IMG/VR virus record: IMGVR_UViG_3300006928_000056
Location: 1-27,707 of that record
DNA length: 27,707 nt
Strand: one strand, 5' to 3'
DNA from: a virus
The translations under genes and the position numbers were made by a program. The notes beneath the pieces are model-generated. The model searched no databases. It was not told the origin of the DNA and was given only the letters and a program-made list of their open reading frames with translations. Shown here piece after piece: positions 1-7,080 of this stretch (position 1 is the stretch's first letter; each line of letters begins with the position of its first letter).

Positions 1-652
1 GTCGTGGCCCATCTGAAGCAATTAGGTAACCGTTTGCGACCCATATTCCGTCGTCTAAAGCCATTCCCCCCATACTCCACTCATTGCCGGTGCTACTCCC
101 GACAGTTGTACCAGCGATCTTTTGAACTTTACCCCCTACACCCGCTACATATATGTTCGTGCCATCACTCGCAACGCCCAGCACGACCCCAGAGGCGGGA
201 TTAACAATAGGGCTACCGTTCCAATTTGCACCATGATCGGTTGAATATTCGATATTGGAAGCATTTGCCATGTAAACGTAACTAGTGGCACCAACAGTAG
301 CAGTAGCCATATAAAGATTCGTATTGGTTGAAGCCTTCGACACGGCTGTAGTCTTATGGAGAGATAACTCGCCCTTCACCCACGGGTTGATACCCGTACT
401 GGCAAAGAACTTGCGTTGCTCCGACTCAAGCATGTCAGCCTCACGCTGACCAGCCCCGAACTCCCAGTCGGTACGGGTTCGCTTCCATACCCCAGCCTGA
501 TTGAGCGTCTGCTCACCCGGCGTACCCTGAGTATCGAAGCCCTGCCGGATTGGATCTACAGTGGCACGCGCAAACCGCGCTAGATCTATATTATATTTAC
601 GATTCCCTAAACGAATCGGTAAAGAGTCACGGACTGACTGGTGCAGAGACAT
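1..652 (-). CDS. Tail protein with sialidase-like Asp-box, 3' end cut by window edge
   Basis: The reading frame starts at ATG 652-650, three bases after the stop of the preceding gene, and stays open for 217 codons to the window edge, so the C-terminus is missing. The first 100 residues contain DPIRQGFDTQGTPGEQTLNQ followed by Trp-rich segments, a style I associate with phage minor tail proteins. From about residue 110 the sequence becomes a series of short beta-strand units (VYMANASNIEYS, NIYVAGVGGKVQKI). S137-TDHGAN-W144 fits the Asp-box (BNR) motif S/T-x-D-x-G-x-x-W of sialidase-type beta-propellers. A propeller in a tail protein would suit glycan or receptor binding. Family membership beyond this is not certain. 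It lies downstream of capsid and neck genes, where tail genes are expected. Confidence 0.75.
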   Translation of the reverse strand, partial: MSLHQSVRDSLPIRLGNRKYNIDLARFARATVDPIRQGFDTQGTPGEQTLNQAGVWKRTRTDWEFGAGQREADMLESEQRKFFASTGINPWVKGELSLHKTTAVSKASTNTNLYMATATVGATSYVYMANASNIEYSTDHGANWNGSPIVNPASGVVLGVASDGTNIYVAGVGGKVQKIAGTTVGSSTGNEWSMGGMALDDGIWVANGYLIASDGPR

Positions 653-655
653 TGA

Positions 656-1615
656 CTAACGACGAACAGTGGTCGGAAAGCCAGACGAGATCGCACCATC
701 CATCCTCACACCGTATTCAGCCATCAAACGACGAGCCTCTTGGCTTACCCGACGGTCATACTGCGACTGTAGTACCAATGAGTACCTTGCGCGATCACCG
801 GGAGCGACGGCTGCGTCAATACGAGATGTCCCGGCAGCATGGGGATCAAGACGAAGACTTTCTTCCCCCATTAGAAGATGTGCTGCTGCTCCTAATGACG
901 GAATATCTTGCATCTGAGCATTCATTTTCACAGTGGATACAAGATCAGTATCCAAGTCTAGCGTTCCTGTTACAAGCGGATGGGCATACGTTATTTGGAG
1001 AGTGACCGCCTTCTCCAACGGTTCCTGTACCACAATGGCATAACCGCTGGCGAAATCTGTCGTGTTCGAATTCTTGTACACCTTGACATTGGCACGAACC
1101 CACCTGTCCGTGTCGCTGCGCGGCGTTCGGAGCGCCTGAATAACATGAAGAAACCCTGTAGAAGAGAAATCATAGTTGATTGCAAGATCCTCAGAACTGC
1201 TGACCGACGGGCTGATAGTCGATACTCCATATAGATTAGCAGGCAACCCACGGATGGCGTCACGTACCGCTTCAAGGATCTGATGCCCTGTGAAACGTGG
1301 CTCAACTTCAATAGCCGTATCAACTACAGCCGCATCATCGACATCCCCAGTAAATGCGACTGCTGTGCTGCCATCTACGCCACGCTGAACAGTTGCATAC
1401 TCACCATTACGGGCATGAACATACATAGTTTCATACCCTTGGGTGTTATCACCTACCGAAATATAAGATCCAGCACGAATACCATCCGTCTGATACTTCA
1501 ATTTAATAGTAGTAGCAGTAGCAGTAATTCCTGTATGAATCGCATCCAATTCGGTACGTGTATTGCTATTAAGCAATCGCTTTGTACGAGTTACGGCATC
1601 ACCAACGGTAGGCAT
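656..1615 (-). CDS. Probable neck/head-tail connector structural protein
   Basis: A 319-aa protein starting at ATG 1615, with a weak AGGA ribosome site about 7 nt upstream. It follows the major capsid gene after a strong hairpin and precedes a tail gene, the usual place for connector or neck proteins. Residues 1-20 (MPTVGDAVTRTKRLL) look helical. Residues 25-90 form a beta-rich block (ITATATTIKLKY, GSYISVGD, ETMYVHA, YATVQRGVDGSTAVAF) with the TVxRGxxGTxA-like signature seen in many phage beta-barrel insertion domains. The C-terminal third has SLVLQSQYDRRVSQEARRLMAEYG, a basic amphipathic helix. I do not recognise a named family. The structural role is inferred from position and composition. 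Confidence 0.7.
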   Translation of the reverse strand: MPTVGDAVTRTKRLLNSNTRTELDAIHTGITATATTIKLKYQTDGIRAGSYISVGDNTQGYETMYVHARNGEYATVQRGVDGSTAVAFTGDVDDAAVVDTAIEVEPRFTGHQILEAVRDAIRGLPANLYGVSTISPSVSSSEDLAINYDFSSTGFLHVIQALRTPRSDTDRWVRANVKVYKNSNTTDFASGYAIVVQEPLEKAVTLQITYAHPLVTGTLDLDTDLVSTVKMNAQMQDIPSLGAAAHLLMGEESLRLDPHAAGTSRIDAAVAPGDRARYSLVLQSQYDRRVSQEARRLMAEYGVRMDGAISSGFPTTVRR

Positions 1616-1636
1616 ACGTTGATCCTAGCGACTAGC

Positions 1637-1668
1637 GGAGGGCAGGGGTAGGGGTGCCCCTGCCCTCC
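1637..1668 (-). terminator. Perfect 12-bp hairpin after the capsid gene (attenuator or terminator-like)
   Basis: GGAGGGCAGGGG is followed by an 8-nt loop and its exact complement CCCCTGCCCTCC, in the 70-nt gap between the capsid stop and the next start. The stem is nearly all G-C. No U-run follows it on the minus strand, so it is not a textbook Rho-independent terminator. Partial termination, RNA processing or protection of capsid mRNA 3' ends are all possible. Confidence 0.6.
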
Positions 1669-1685
1669 AACTAATCCAGCAAGGA

Positions 1686-2870
1686 CTACGGAGTATCCGT
1701 GTAGCCAGTGAGGTTGGTGAACCTCGCCATGTGAGCCTCGCCCTTCACCTGAAGGCCTTCCTCACAGACAATCTGCACCTTGTCACTATCGCCGGTCTTT
1801 GCAAGCGCCTCAACTACGAGAGGCTGCATAATCCGACGGCTAACACCGTCCTTCTGAACAACAAACGCGCTTTCGGAATGCATCCAGCGGTTCCTGACAC
1901 ACTGTGTCTCACCAAACTCGGTGAACACAGACATGACAGGCACCCGGCCACGGCGGGGGTCATCGATAACGTGACGCACCGTGTCGGTGTTAGTGGTGTC
2001 GTTGAGAGTGGCAAACGAAGCAGGATTCGCAATCAAAAGATCGGGAATACCACCTGCGTTGTAGCACTTCTGCATCAACGTTTCCAACGCAGTAGCAGTC
2101 AGCGTTGTGCTGCTGCTGTCAGTGTTGGTTGTGATGAAATCCATCAAGCCACCAGTTGACCGGCGCTTCGCGGAAGTATCATCGTTTTTCTTACCGTAAA
2201 GGTAAGCCTGCTCACGAGTGATGACGTTCTCAACGGTCCTGCCATACAACTGCTTGGCAAACTCGTCAGTCACGCCATACCGGGTGATCTGCTGCTCAGT
2301 ACGAGTCATGTTAACGGGTGTCGGCCCGAAAATCTGAGTGTAGTTTGAGCGGATCGTCCGGTCAGCCGACCGTGCGGTACCGGGATCAGAACCCTCAACG
2401 AGTGCAGTACCAAGACAGATGATCGTGTCTTCGTCTGCGGCTGACGTTGCGGGCCATGCTGAACCGTTGGTCCAATCGGTCACATTGATAACACCCGAGG
2501 TGTTGTTGATAGCAGTAATTCGCTTGACCGCACCGTTAACGGTGGCACCCTCTTCTCCAATGTTGAGAAGATCGTCTACTTGGAACTTATAAGAATCGGC
2601 TGCTGAGACTGTAATAGTCGTAGCACCCGCTCCTGCGGCTCCTGTACCTGCAGCCTGTGCACGGGGAAGCAAAAGTTCCTCGTCCATCCATTTGAATTCT
2701 GTCTGATCGGTACCAGAAGAGGATAGAAGTTGCCTTCCATCAGTTCCAATACCATTGATAAACGGCGAATCAACAGGCGAGATCATGTAGATCGCCTCGT
2801 CCATGTTGATCTTGACGCCGACGGCTAGATCATAACTAGTGACCTTGCCTGAGTAGCCTACGATAGCCAC
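1686..2870 (-). CDS. Major capsid protein, SU10/DUF5309-like
   Basis: A 394-aa protein and the main head subunit. The start is GTG (2870-2868), preceded by AGGAG nine bases upstream. The N-terminus (MAIVGYSGKVTSYDLAVGVKI) leads to MDEAIYMISPVDSPFINGIG, the early DxPFxxGIG-type segment of SU10-like HK97-fold capsid proteins. Residues about 70-160 form an Ala/Gly/Thr-rich beta-barrel insertion (GATTITVSAADSYKF, DDLLNIGEE). After it comes the conserved core: NYTQIFGPTPVNMTRTEQQI, YGVTDEFAKQLYGRTVENV and GGIPDLLIANPASFATLND. The C-terminal half ends in an antiparallel-strand segment (LQVKGEAHMARFTNLTGY). Position after scaffold and zinc-ribbon genes agrees. Family assignment is from pattern recognition, not a search. 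Confidence 0.88.
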   Translation of the reverse strand: MAIVGYSGKVTSYDLAVGVKINMDEAIYMISPVDSPFINGIGTDGRQLLSSSGTDQTEFKWMDEELLLPRAQAAGTGAAGAGATTITVSAADSYKFQVDDLLNIGEEGATVNGAVKRITAINNTSGVINVTDWTNGSAWPATSAADEDTIICLGTALVEGSDPGTARSADRTIRSNYTQIFGPTPVNMTRTEQQITRYGVTDEFAKQLYGRTVENVITREQAYLYGKKNDDTSAKRRSTGGLMDFITTNTDSSSTTLTATALETLMQKCYNAGGIPDLLIANPASFATLNDTTNTDTVRHVIDDPRRGRVPVMSVFTEFGETQCVRNRWMHSESAFVVQKDGVSRRIMQPLVVEALAKTGDSDKVQIVCEEGLQVKGEAHMARFTNLTGYTDTP

Positions 2871-2879
2871 AATTTCACG

Positions 2880-2884
2880 CTCCT
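2880..2884 (-). promoter_or_regulatory. Shine-Dalgarno AGGAG of the capsid gene
   Basis: AGGAG lies nine bases upstream of the GTG at 2870 and fixes that codon as the start. No ATG occurs nearby in frame. A strong ribosome site paired with a non-ATG start is notable for what should be the most abundant virion protein. Confidence 0.75.
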
Positions 2885-2890
2885 AAGTAA

Positions 2891-3241
2891 TTAAGTGGAA
2901 TGGTTCTTTCTGTCTCGCAACATTCCCTCGTACTTAGTGCGATTATCGGCCCATTTCTTGACACCAATACGTTCACCATCAGAGTCCAGATACGGAACGA
3001 ACGAGCCGTCCCGCCTATGTTCTCCCTTGATACCTCGTTCCCAAGCAGGATTCGCTTGAGGCGGTGGCACCTTGTTCTTTACCGATGGTGTAGCCGCAGC
3101 CGTAGTCGCTGGCGATTGAAGAATCCGCTTTGCAGCATCCTCTCCGCACTCCACACAAACCGTGTCCGCGTCGTCACGCATACTCTGTACACGCTCGTAA
3201 AGAGCCATGCACTCAGAACACTCGTAAACGTATGTAGGCAT
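2891..3241 (-). CDS. FmdB-type zinc ribbon protein
   Basis: A 116-aa protein whose N-terminus matches the FmdB/CxxC zinc-ribbon family: MPTYVYECSECMALYERVQS, then a second CVECGED pair, then AAKRILQSPA. The four cysteines (CxxC...CxxC) should hold one zinc ion within residues 1-45. The rest is hydrophilic and basic (VKNKVPPPQANPAWERGIKG, WADNRTKYEGMLRDRKN), longer than a minimal FmdB domain and probably disordered. It sits two bases after the scaffold stop and 20 bases before the capsid start, so it is co-transcribed with both. FmdB-like ribbons are frequent in phage structural operons but their function is not established. A role in capsid assembly or as a small regulator is possible. Confidence 0.8.
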   Translation of the reverse strand: MPTYVYECSECMALYERVQSMRDDADTVCVECGEDAAKRILQSPATTAAATPSVKNKVPPPQANPAWERGIKGEHRRDGSFVPYLDSDGERIGVKKWADNRTKYEGMLRDRKNHST

Positions 3242-3243
3242 TG

Positions 3244-3726
3244 TTAACCAGAAACTACCCGAGGATCTGGGTCTACCCCACCCGCTGCCTCCAACACCGT
3301 ATGGATAAATTGGGCTGCTGAGTCTTCCTTCGGACGACCCGCATCCAACATCTCCCTAAACTGGCGATGGCCTGCGTCGTATGGGCTTTCTGTCTGATTC
3401 TCAGGTGCAATTTGATCCGCAGCAAGATCCCGACGCTCCTGTGCAACACGCACATCGGCCTCAGAATTATCCGGCTCAGGCGGTGGCGGTGGAGCAGCAT
3501 CTTTAAGGATGCCTAGTTCCTCTGCCTCTGCCTTGATGAGATCTGTTTCCAGATCACCATCGTAAGCCTTGAACAATAACTGTCCTGCCTTGCTATCAGT
3601 ATCAACCCCGGCCTTCAGAAACGCCATCTCGCGTTTCATCTGATCAAGTTCCTGAGATGCCTTCTTGCCACGGTCAGCGGCTTCACGCAACTCCTTGATC
3701 CCACCGTATTCCTGATCTTCTGCCAT
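3244..3726 (-). CDS. Probable capsid scaffold protein
   Basis: A 160-aa acidic protein encoded immediately before the zinc ribbon and capsid genes. The start is ATG 3726 because AGGAGA precedes it by 6 bases. A longer in-frame start at 3792 lacks such a site and would add a non-typical N-terminus. Residues 9-60 (IKELREAADRGKKASQELDQ, then MKREMAFLKAGVDTDSKAGQ) give a heptad-rich helix followed by the LFKAYDGDLE-type motif seen in many small phage scaffold proteins. A proline run at about 79-86 separates this from a charged C-terminal half (AGHRQFREMLDAGRP, FIHTVLEAAGG). Scaffold proteins organise capsid subunits and leave before packaging. The role is inferred from position, coiled-coil character and motif. 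Confidence 0.72.
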   Translation of the reverse strand: MAEDQEYGGIKELREAADRGKKASQELDQMKREMAFLKAGVDTDSKAGQLLFKAYDGDLETDLIKAEAEELGILKDAAPPPPPEPDNSEADVRVAQERRDLAADQIAPENQTESPYDAGHRQFREMLDAGRPKEDSAAQFIHTVLEAAGGVDPDPRVVSG

Positions 3727-3732
3727 GATGTC

Positions 3733-3738
3733 TCTCCT
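3733..3738 (-). promoter_or_regulatory. Shine-Dalgarno of the scaffold gene
   Basis: AGGAGA six bases upstream of ATG 3726. It decides the start and argues against the upstream ATG at 3792. Confidence 0.7.
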
Positions 3739-3905
3739 GCCTAATCGCACACAGTCGGAGGAACCGTGCGGTAGATGACTAAATAAGAACATCCCCGGTC
3801 GTCACACTCCGGTTCTGTCTCCACTTTCTACTCATCAAGGGCGTGGGCGTCCAAGATGGGATAAGCACTCACCGGCCCGAAAGAGCGCACAGCGGCCTAC
3901 ATACA
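3739..3905 (-). other. Non-coding leader of the scaffold-capsid operon
   Basis: About 170 bases between the predicted promoter and the scaffold ribosome site. I find no convincing minus-strand gene here with a ribosome site, and no tRNA. This is the largest non-coding stretch in an otherwise overlapping gene set, so it may hold a 5' UTR with regulatory structure. I could not identify a clear hairpin or known riboswitch. Confidence 0.45.
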
Positions 3906-3906
3906 A

Positions 3907-3936
3907 ATTGTAGCACGACTGTAATGCTATTGGCAA
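3907..3936 (-). promoter_or_regulatory. Sigma70-type promoter for the scaffold-capsid operon
   Basis: TTGCCA (3936-3931), an 18-base spacer, then TACAAT (3912-3907). Each box matches the consensus at five of six positions. It lies just after the end of the 48-aa gene and upstream of the scaffold gene, a logical place to start a high-output capsid transcript. A few bases of the -35 side overlap the end of the upstream gene. Confidence 0.6.
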
Positions 3937-4073
3937 GACTCGCAGACATCAGAATTTTCCAAGTCAACCAATGGGTTCAAAGGAGGGCGTTCTCCCAACA
4001 TTTCTTCCCTGTCGTAATAGGGAACCCATTCGCCATCTACTGGAACAAGACCGGGCCAACCAACCCTAGTCAT
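3927..4073 (-). CDS. Small 48-aa protein of unknown function
   Basis: A 48-codon frame starting at ATG 4073, overlapping the stop of the preceding membrane-protein gene in ATGACTAG, an arrangement that suggests translational coupling. It begins MTRVGWPGLVPVDGEWVPYY, is rich in Pro, Val and acidic residues, and ends with a CxxC pair (DVCESCQ) that could bind metal or form a disulfide. No family is recognised. It fills what would otherwise be a gap of more than 300 bases and is the last gene before the scaffold promoter. The coupling and non-random composition support it. Its short length keeps confidence moderate. Confidence 0.55.
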   Translation of the reverse strand: MTRVGWPGLVPVDGEWVPYYDREEMLGERPPLNPLVDLENSDVCESCQ

Positions 4074-4551
4074 CGTAGAACTTTTCGCACCAAGCCTTGG
4101 TACGACACGCTTCTTCGTTTAGATCGACACGATATTCTAGAGAATTAATACGCTGATAGATCTGATCAAACTCATCGATGCCATTCTCCACAATATCCAG
4201 AATCGATTCCATCTGGAATTTCATACTCTCCATATCACCGACAATGATCTCTACCATCGTGCTGGAAGCAAAGTTCCTAGTGTCTTCCACACGGGCAAGA
4301 CGCATATTCTCCAAGGCATCGGCATTAGTGCTGACCCCTTCTTCAATGGAAGCAAGGCGCGCAAGCACAGCACTATCGGTACCCGTGTTCTGTTCGATAA
4401 CAGTCACGGTCCTCTCTAAGTCATCGATACGTCCCGCTACCTGAGCAGCATTCCACACGACGACACCACTGGTGACAGCCACCGACAAAATAAGACCAAG
4501 GGTGATCCTTGAGATCTTTACCTGTTTGAGATCAGTGACTACATCAGACAT
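4066..4551 (-). CDS. Single-pass membrane protein with coiled coil, downstream of the holin
   Basis: A 161-aa protein starting at ATG 4551, which overlaps the holin stop (TAATG). Residues 1-15 are polar. Residues about 16-36 (ITLGLILSVAVTSGVVVWNA) form one membrane helix. Residues 40-145 are a long acidic helical region (GRIDDLERTVTVIEQ, LARLASIEEGV, EFDQIYQRINSLEYRVDLNE) with heptad spacing, followed by two cysteines (C149 and C155) near the end. An N-in topology with a periplasmic or extracytoplasmic coiled coil resembles inner-membrane spanin subunits or holin-associated proteins, and the location next to a holin fits lysis. No Rz-specific motif is visible, so this is a structural analogy only. 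Confidence 0.65.
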   Translation of the reverse strand: MSDVVTDLKQVKISRITLGLILSVAVTSGVVVWNAAQVAGRIDDLERTVTVIEQNTGTDSAVLARLASIEEGVSTNADALENMRLARVEDTRNFASSTMVEIIVGDMESMKFQMESILDIVENGIDEFDQIYQRINSLEYRVDLNEEACRTKAWCEKFYDD

Positions 4552-4742
4552 TACGACACAACTGAAGCCGACTTATCACCAAAGCGAGAAGCAGCCATGC
4601 CCTTGACAAGACTCAACGCAGCCGTAGCACCAGCCAACGCAGCAGCCTTAGCGTTACCGATGTCTCCACCGACAACAAAGATACCTAGAAACGCCTGAAC
4701 AAAGGTAGCAACTACCCGTTCGATAACATCCTTAGTAACCAC
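4551..4742 (-). CDS. Holin, r1t-like family
   Basis: A 63-aa protein best started at GTG 4742 (VVTKDVIERVVATFVQAFLG). A longer frame from 4826 would run through the adjacent 34-aa gene and add an Arg-rich tail unlike holins. The GTG overlaps the stop of that small gene, fitting translational coupling. Segments DVIERVVATFVQAFLGIFVV and AAALAGATAALSLVKGMAAS are the two short hydrophobic helices of r1t-type holins (ER..ATF.QAFL, then A.LAG..AALS..K), and the protein ends in a hydrophilic GDKSASVVS tail. Holins permeabilise the cytoplasmic membrane at lysis. A muralytic domain is encoded farther upstream, but that one looks virion-associated, so the partner endolysin may be outside the window. 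Confidence 0.78.
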   Translation of the reverse strand: MVTKDVIERVVATFVQAFLGIFVVGGDIGNAKAAALAGATAALSLVKGMAASRFGDKSASVVS

Positions 4743-4836
4743 TTCGTACCTTCTTCCCTGTTTTCTTAGCGTGCTTCTTAGCAGCAGCCTTACCCTTCTT
4801 CGTGTAAGGAAACTTCTTCTTACCAACCTTAGGCAT
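4732..4836 (-). CDS. Small lysine-rich basic protein (34 aa)
   Basis: A 34-codon frame starting at ATG 4836, just before the stop of the upstream 405-aa gene (4829-4831), and ending in a TAA that overlaps the holin start. The protein begins MPKVGKKKFPYTKKGKAAAK and contains 13 lysines plus one arginine, with almost no acidic residues, giving a very high isoelectric point. I have seen similar MPKVG-KKFPYT small proteins in environmental phage genomes next to virion genes. Their function is not known to me. Nucleic-acid binding or head/tail completion are possibilities suggested by charge alone. Tight overlap on both sides supports it as a real gene. Confidence 0.7.
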   Translation of the reverse strand: MPKVGKKKFPYTKKGKAAAKKHAKKTGKKVRSGY

Positions 4837-6046
4837 TAGCCGCTCCAAATCCTGTAGTACCACCAGATACTAGCGCACCACCCGCACCACCAAACTTAGC
4901 AGCACGAGTTTCTGCCCGTCTAGTTAGTAGTTCCTCTGCCGAACGATCCAAACCAAACTGTCCAGCCAAACCCTCTTCCGATATCTTCGCATTGATTACT
5001 TCATCAAGATTCTCGCGAAATAGATCTTCACGCGCACGCAACAGATCCAAGTTCTCCCAAATCGCAGAAGAACTCAAGCCCTGTCTGCCAATGGATTCGG
5101 CCATCGACTGCCTAAGGGATTCAGACTTATCAAACCGAAGTCGCTGCTTCGCCCAACCACCAACTTCTGCTGCACTTGTAGCCGCAGAAACATCAGCCCA
5201 CGATCCAGCCCATTCATCACTGGGATCTAGAAACGTCTTCATCAAGTTTGCTTCAGCAACTTCAGGCCCGTACCAATCAATATAAGTTTGCCTTACTTCA
5301 TCAGGGACATTTCCCAATACCCGCTGTGCTGCTTGTAGACGGTTCTCTACTTCAGCGGTACCTACATTATTGACAATCAGATTCGTTACCAGATTATCGA
5401 AGTCAAGGCTTTGACCCGCCACAGAATACCTTGACAGATATTCCAACACATCTGATTCATAATCAATATATTCTGCTGGAGTAAACGGAGTTACGTTCTC
5501 CATCTTGCGCTGCTCAGTGATCGCAGGGAAACGCTGCTGGAAAGCCTCCGTATCATAAACATCTACAGCCAAACGAGTAATCGAATAATTCGGATCGACC
5601 AACTGCTCCTTAGCCCAATCCCAAAGTTTAGACGCAAACTGCTGAGTGATACCAACACTCTGCATGGTCGCAACGAAATCGGAGTACATGGCTTCCAATT
5701 CAGGATTAGGTGTTGTTCCTTTCACCTGCATAGGGGGATCTGATGCATCATCACCATCTTCTGAATCTGGATCTGCACCTTCTAAGTTTGGGACACCCCC
5801 GTATGACTCATAGAACGCATCCAATGTTTCCGCAGAAGACATATCAACGAACGTGGCATGGTCAGGGGCACCACCCGCTGCAATAAACGCATCGTATTGT
5901 GCCCGGTCAGTGGTAAATAGGCGTGATGAACTCCTTGTACCTGAAGGATTGGTTCGTTCAACAAGTTCAGGCCAACCGGGACCGCCTTCTGGATTATCCG
6001 CAGATGGCGCATCGTAATAACTGATATGAGATCCACCGTGTGGCAT
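4829..6046 (-). CDS. Virion-associated protein of unknown function (405 aa)
   Basis: Begins MPHGGSHISYYDAPSADNPE and shares one base with the stop of the previous gene. Residues 1-120 are polar and rich in Gly, Ser, Asp and Pro. Residues about 120-350 are helical (MYSDFVATMQSVGITQQFAS, YSITRLAVDVYDTEAFQQRF, FTPAEYIDYESDVLEYLSRY). The last 25 residues are a Gly/Ala tail (GGAGGALVSGGTTGFGAANA). The QRFPAITEQRKMENVTPFTP-AEYIDYE segment recalls a family found repeatedly in environmental phage virion operons, but I cannot name it. Its position after a lytic-transglycosylase gene and before lysis genes suggests an internal virion or ejection role. No catalytic motif is visible. Confidence 0.7.
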   Translation of the reverse strand: MPHGGSHISYYDAPSADNPEGGPGWPELVERTNPSGTRSSSRLFTTDRAQYDAFIAAGGAPDHATFVDMSSAETLDAFYESYGGVPNLEGADPDSEDGDDASDPPMQVKGTTPNPELEAMYSDFVATMQSVGITQQFASKLWDWAKEQLVDPNYSITRLAVDVYDTEAFQQRFPAITEQRKMENVTPFTPAEYIDYESDVLEYLSRYSVAGQSLDFDNLVTNLIVNNVGTAEVENRLQAAQRVLGNVPDEVRQTYIDWYGPEVAEANLMKTFLDPSDEWAGSWADVSAATSAAEVGGWAKQRLRFDKSESLRQSMAESIGRQGLSSSAIWENLDLLRAREDLFRENLDEVINAKISEEGLAGQFGLDRSAEELLTRRAETRAAKFGGAGGALVSGGTTGFGAANA

Positions 6047-7080
6047 CAGATTGCTCCAAACATCTTGTACAAAGTCGCTGTCGCACCAGCAGACCTATCA
6101 GCATACTGCTTGGTCTTCAAATAATTAGAATGACCATAGGCGGCTGCCTTGATATCATGCCAATTAGCCAAACGAGATTCACCAGTGTCGTCCGCAACCA
6201 TCAGATTCTCCTTGAGCCAACCAGTGTCAACATCCTGATCTGGAACTTCCCAAATATTTGAAACCTGCATCCTGTAATCTGCAAACTCGTCTTCCAACGT
6301 CAGACCCGCAGTCTCCAATTCACGGAAACGATCATCTCCGACCAGCGAACCAATTTGACCACCAGATGCACGAGTATAAATTTGGCTCTTCGCATCTGCG
6401 AGAGTCATGTCGCCAGTAATAATATCGCGTGCCCATCCTCTCAACTTGCTCTTAAACACATCGTTAAGGGCTATCCAATTTTCATCCGCCAACCGCAACA
6501 ACTCATCGTATTGCGTGGCGACTGTTCCTGCGCCAAGTTCTTTAGAAGAATCAAATAGGCCACCGGTAAAAGGATCTTCTCGGAATCTCTCCCGTGGAGC
6601 AATCCTATCCCAAGCACCCAATTCGCTTGTACCAAGGATCTCCCTCTGCAACTCATCAACCGTATAGGTACCGTGCTGCATACTTTCCCTAGCAAGAGCC
6701 TCGGCCTGATTGTCGTCTAGCGGGAACCCAAGTTGAATCGCTATACGCTTAATCTCCCCGATATGGGTGTCAAGATTACCCTCCCATGTCGTATAGTCTT
6801 CAATCTGCGCTTGAGCATTCGCCCGGTACGCTTCTTTATGATCCGCCCACCAAGACTGCTTATTTAGTTCCTGAAGAAACCGGACCTCTAGAAGATCCTG
6901 ATCCTCATCGAAGTCAGACGCATTCATCTCTGCGATGAACTTCTGAATGAAGTCAGCGAGCGAAGGGATCTTATTGATCCATGCGTAATTTGCTAGGTCA
7001 TCATTTTCCCAAACAGGATCGGCATTGAAAACAGATCCCGAATAGAAAGGATCAGCAAAGCCGTGATAGTCAGTCGTCAT
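6046..7080 (-). CDS. Virion-associated helical protein of unknown function (344 aa)
   Basis: Begins MTTDYHGFADPFYSGSVFNA and overlaps the upstream gene by 11 bases. The core (ADFIQKFIAEMNASDFDEDQ, then LNKQSWWADHKEAYRANAQA and IKRIAIQLGFPLDDNQAEAL) has the alternating helical pattern of a family I associate with phage virion genes next to internal lysozymes: a TxWW-type motif, then LG(F/I)xLxxxxxxxLA, then a Y-rich segment. The C-terminal half repeats helices of similar style (ITGDMTLADAKSQIYTRASG). No enzymatic residues stand out and no signal peptide is present. It probably acts with the neighbouring 337-, 405- and 810-aa proteins as part of the DNA-ejection machinery. This is inference from context. 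Confidence 0.7.
   Translation of the reverse strand: MTTDYHGFADPFYSGSVFNADPVWENDDLANYAWINKIPSLADFIQKFIAEMNASDFDEDQDLLEVRFLQELNKQSWWADHKEAYRANAQAQIEDYTTWEGNLDTHIGEIKRIAIQLGFPLDDNQAEALARESMQHGTYTVDELQREILGTSELGAWDRIAPRERFREDPFTGGLFDSSKELGAGTVATQYDELLRLADENWIALNDVFKSKLRGWARDIITGDMTLADAKSQIYTRASGGQIGSLVGDDRFRELETAGLTLEDEFADYRMQVSNIWEVPDQDVDTGWLKENLMVADDTGESRLANWHDIKAAAYGHSNYLKTKQYADRSAGATATLYKMFGAI

Noticed and set aside
550-1005. Plus-strand frame of 151 codons
   Set aside because: Antisense to the neck/connector and tail genes, no ribosome site or family-like pattern; all supported genes are on the minus strand.
1637-1668. Classic Rho-independent terminator
   Set aside because: The stem is excellent but no T-run follows on the minus strand; kept as a hairpin of uncertain function.
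3727-3792. Upstream extension of the scaffold gene to the ATG at 3792
   Set aside because: AGGAGA lies directly before ATG 3726, and the added residues do not resemble scaffold proteins.
3843-4148. Plus-strand frame of 101 codons in the gap before the scaffold gene
   Set aside because: It overlaps the promoter, the 48-aa gene and the membrane-protein gene in antisense, and its composition (His, Arg, Thr, Ser mixture) is that of a shadow frame.
4743-4826. Upstream extension of the holin gene to the ATG at 4826
   Set aside because: The added 28 residues are an Arg/Leu-rich frame-shadow of the 34-aa lysine-rich gene; the GTG at 4742 gives a normal r1t-like N-terminus.
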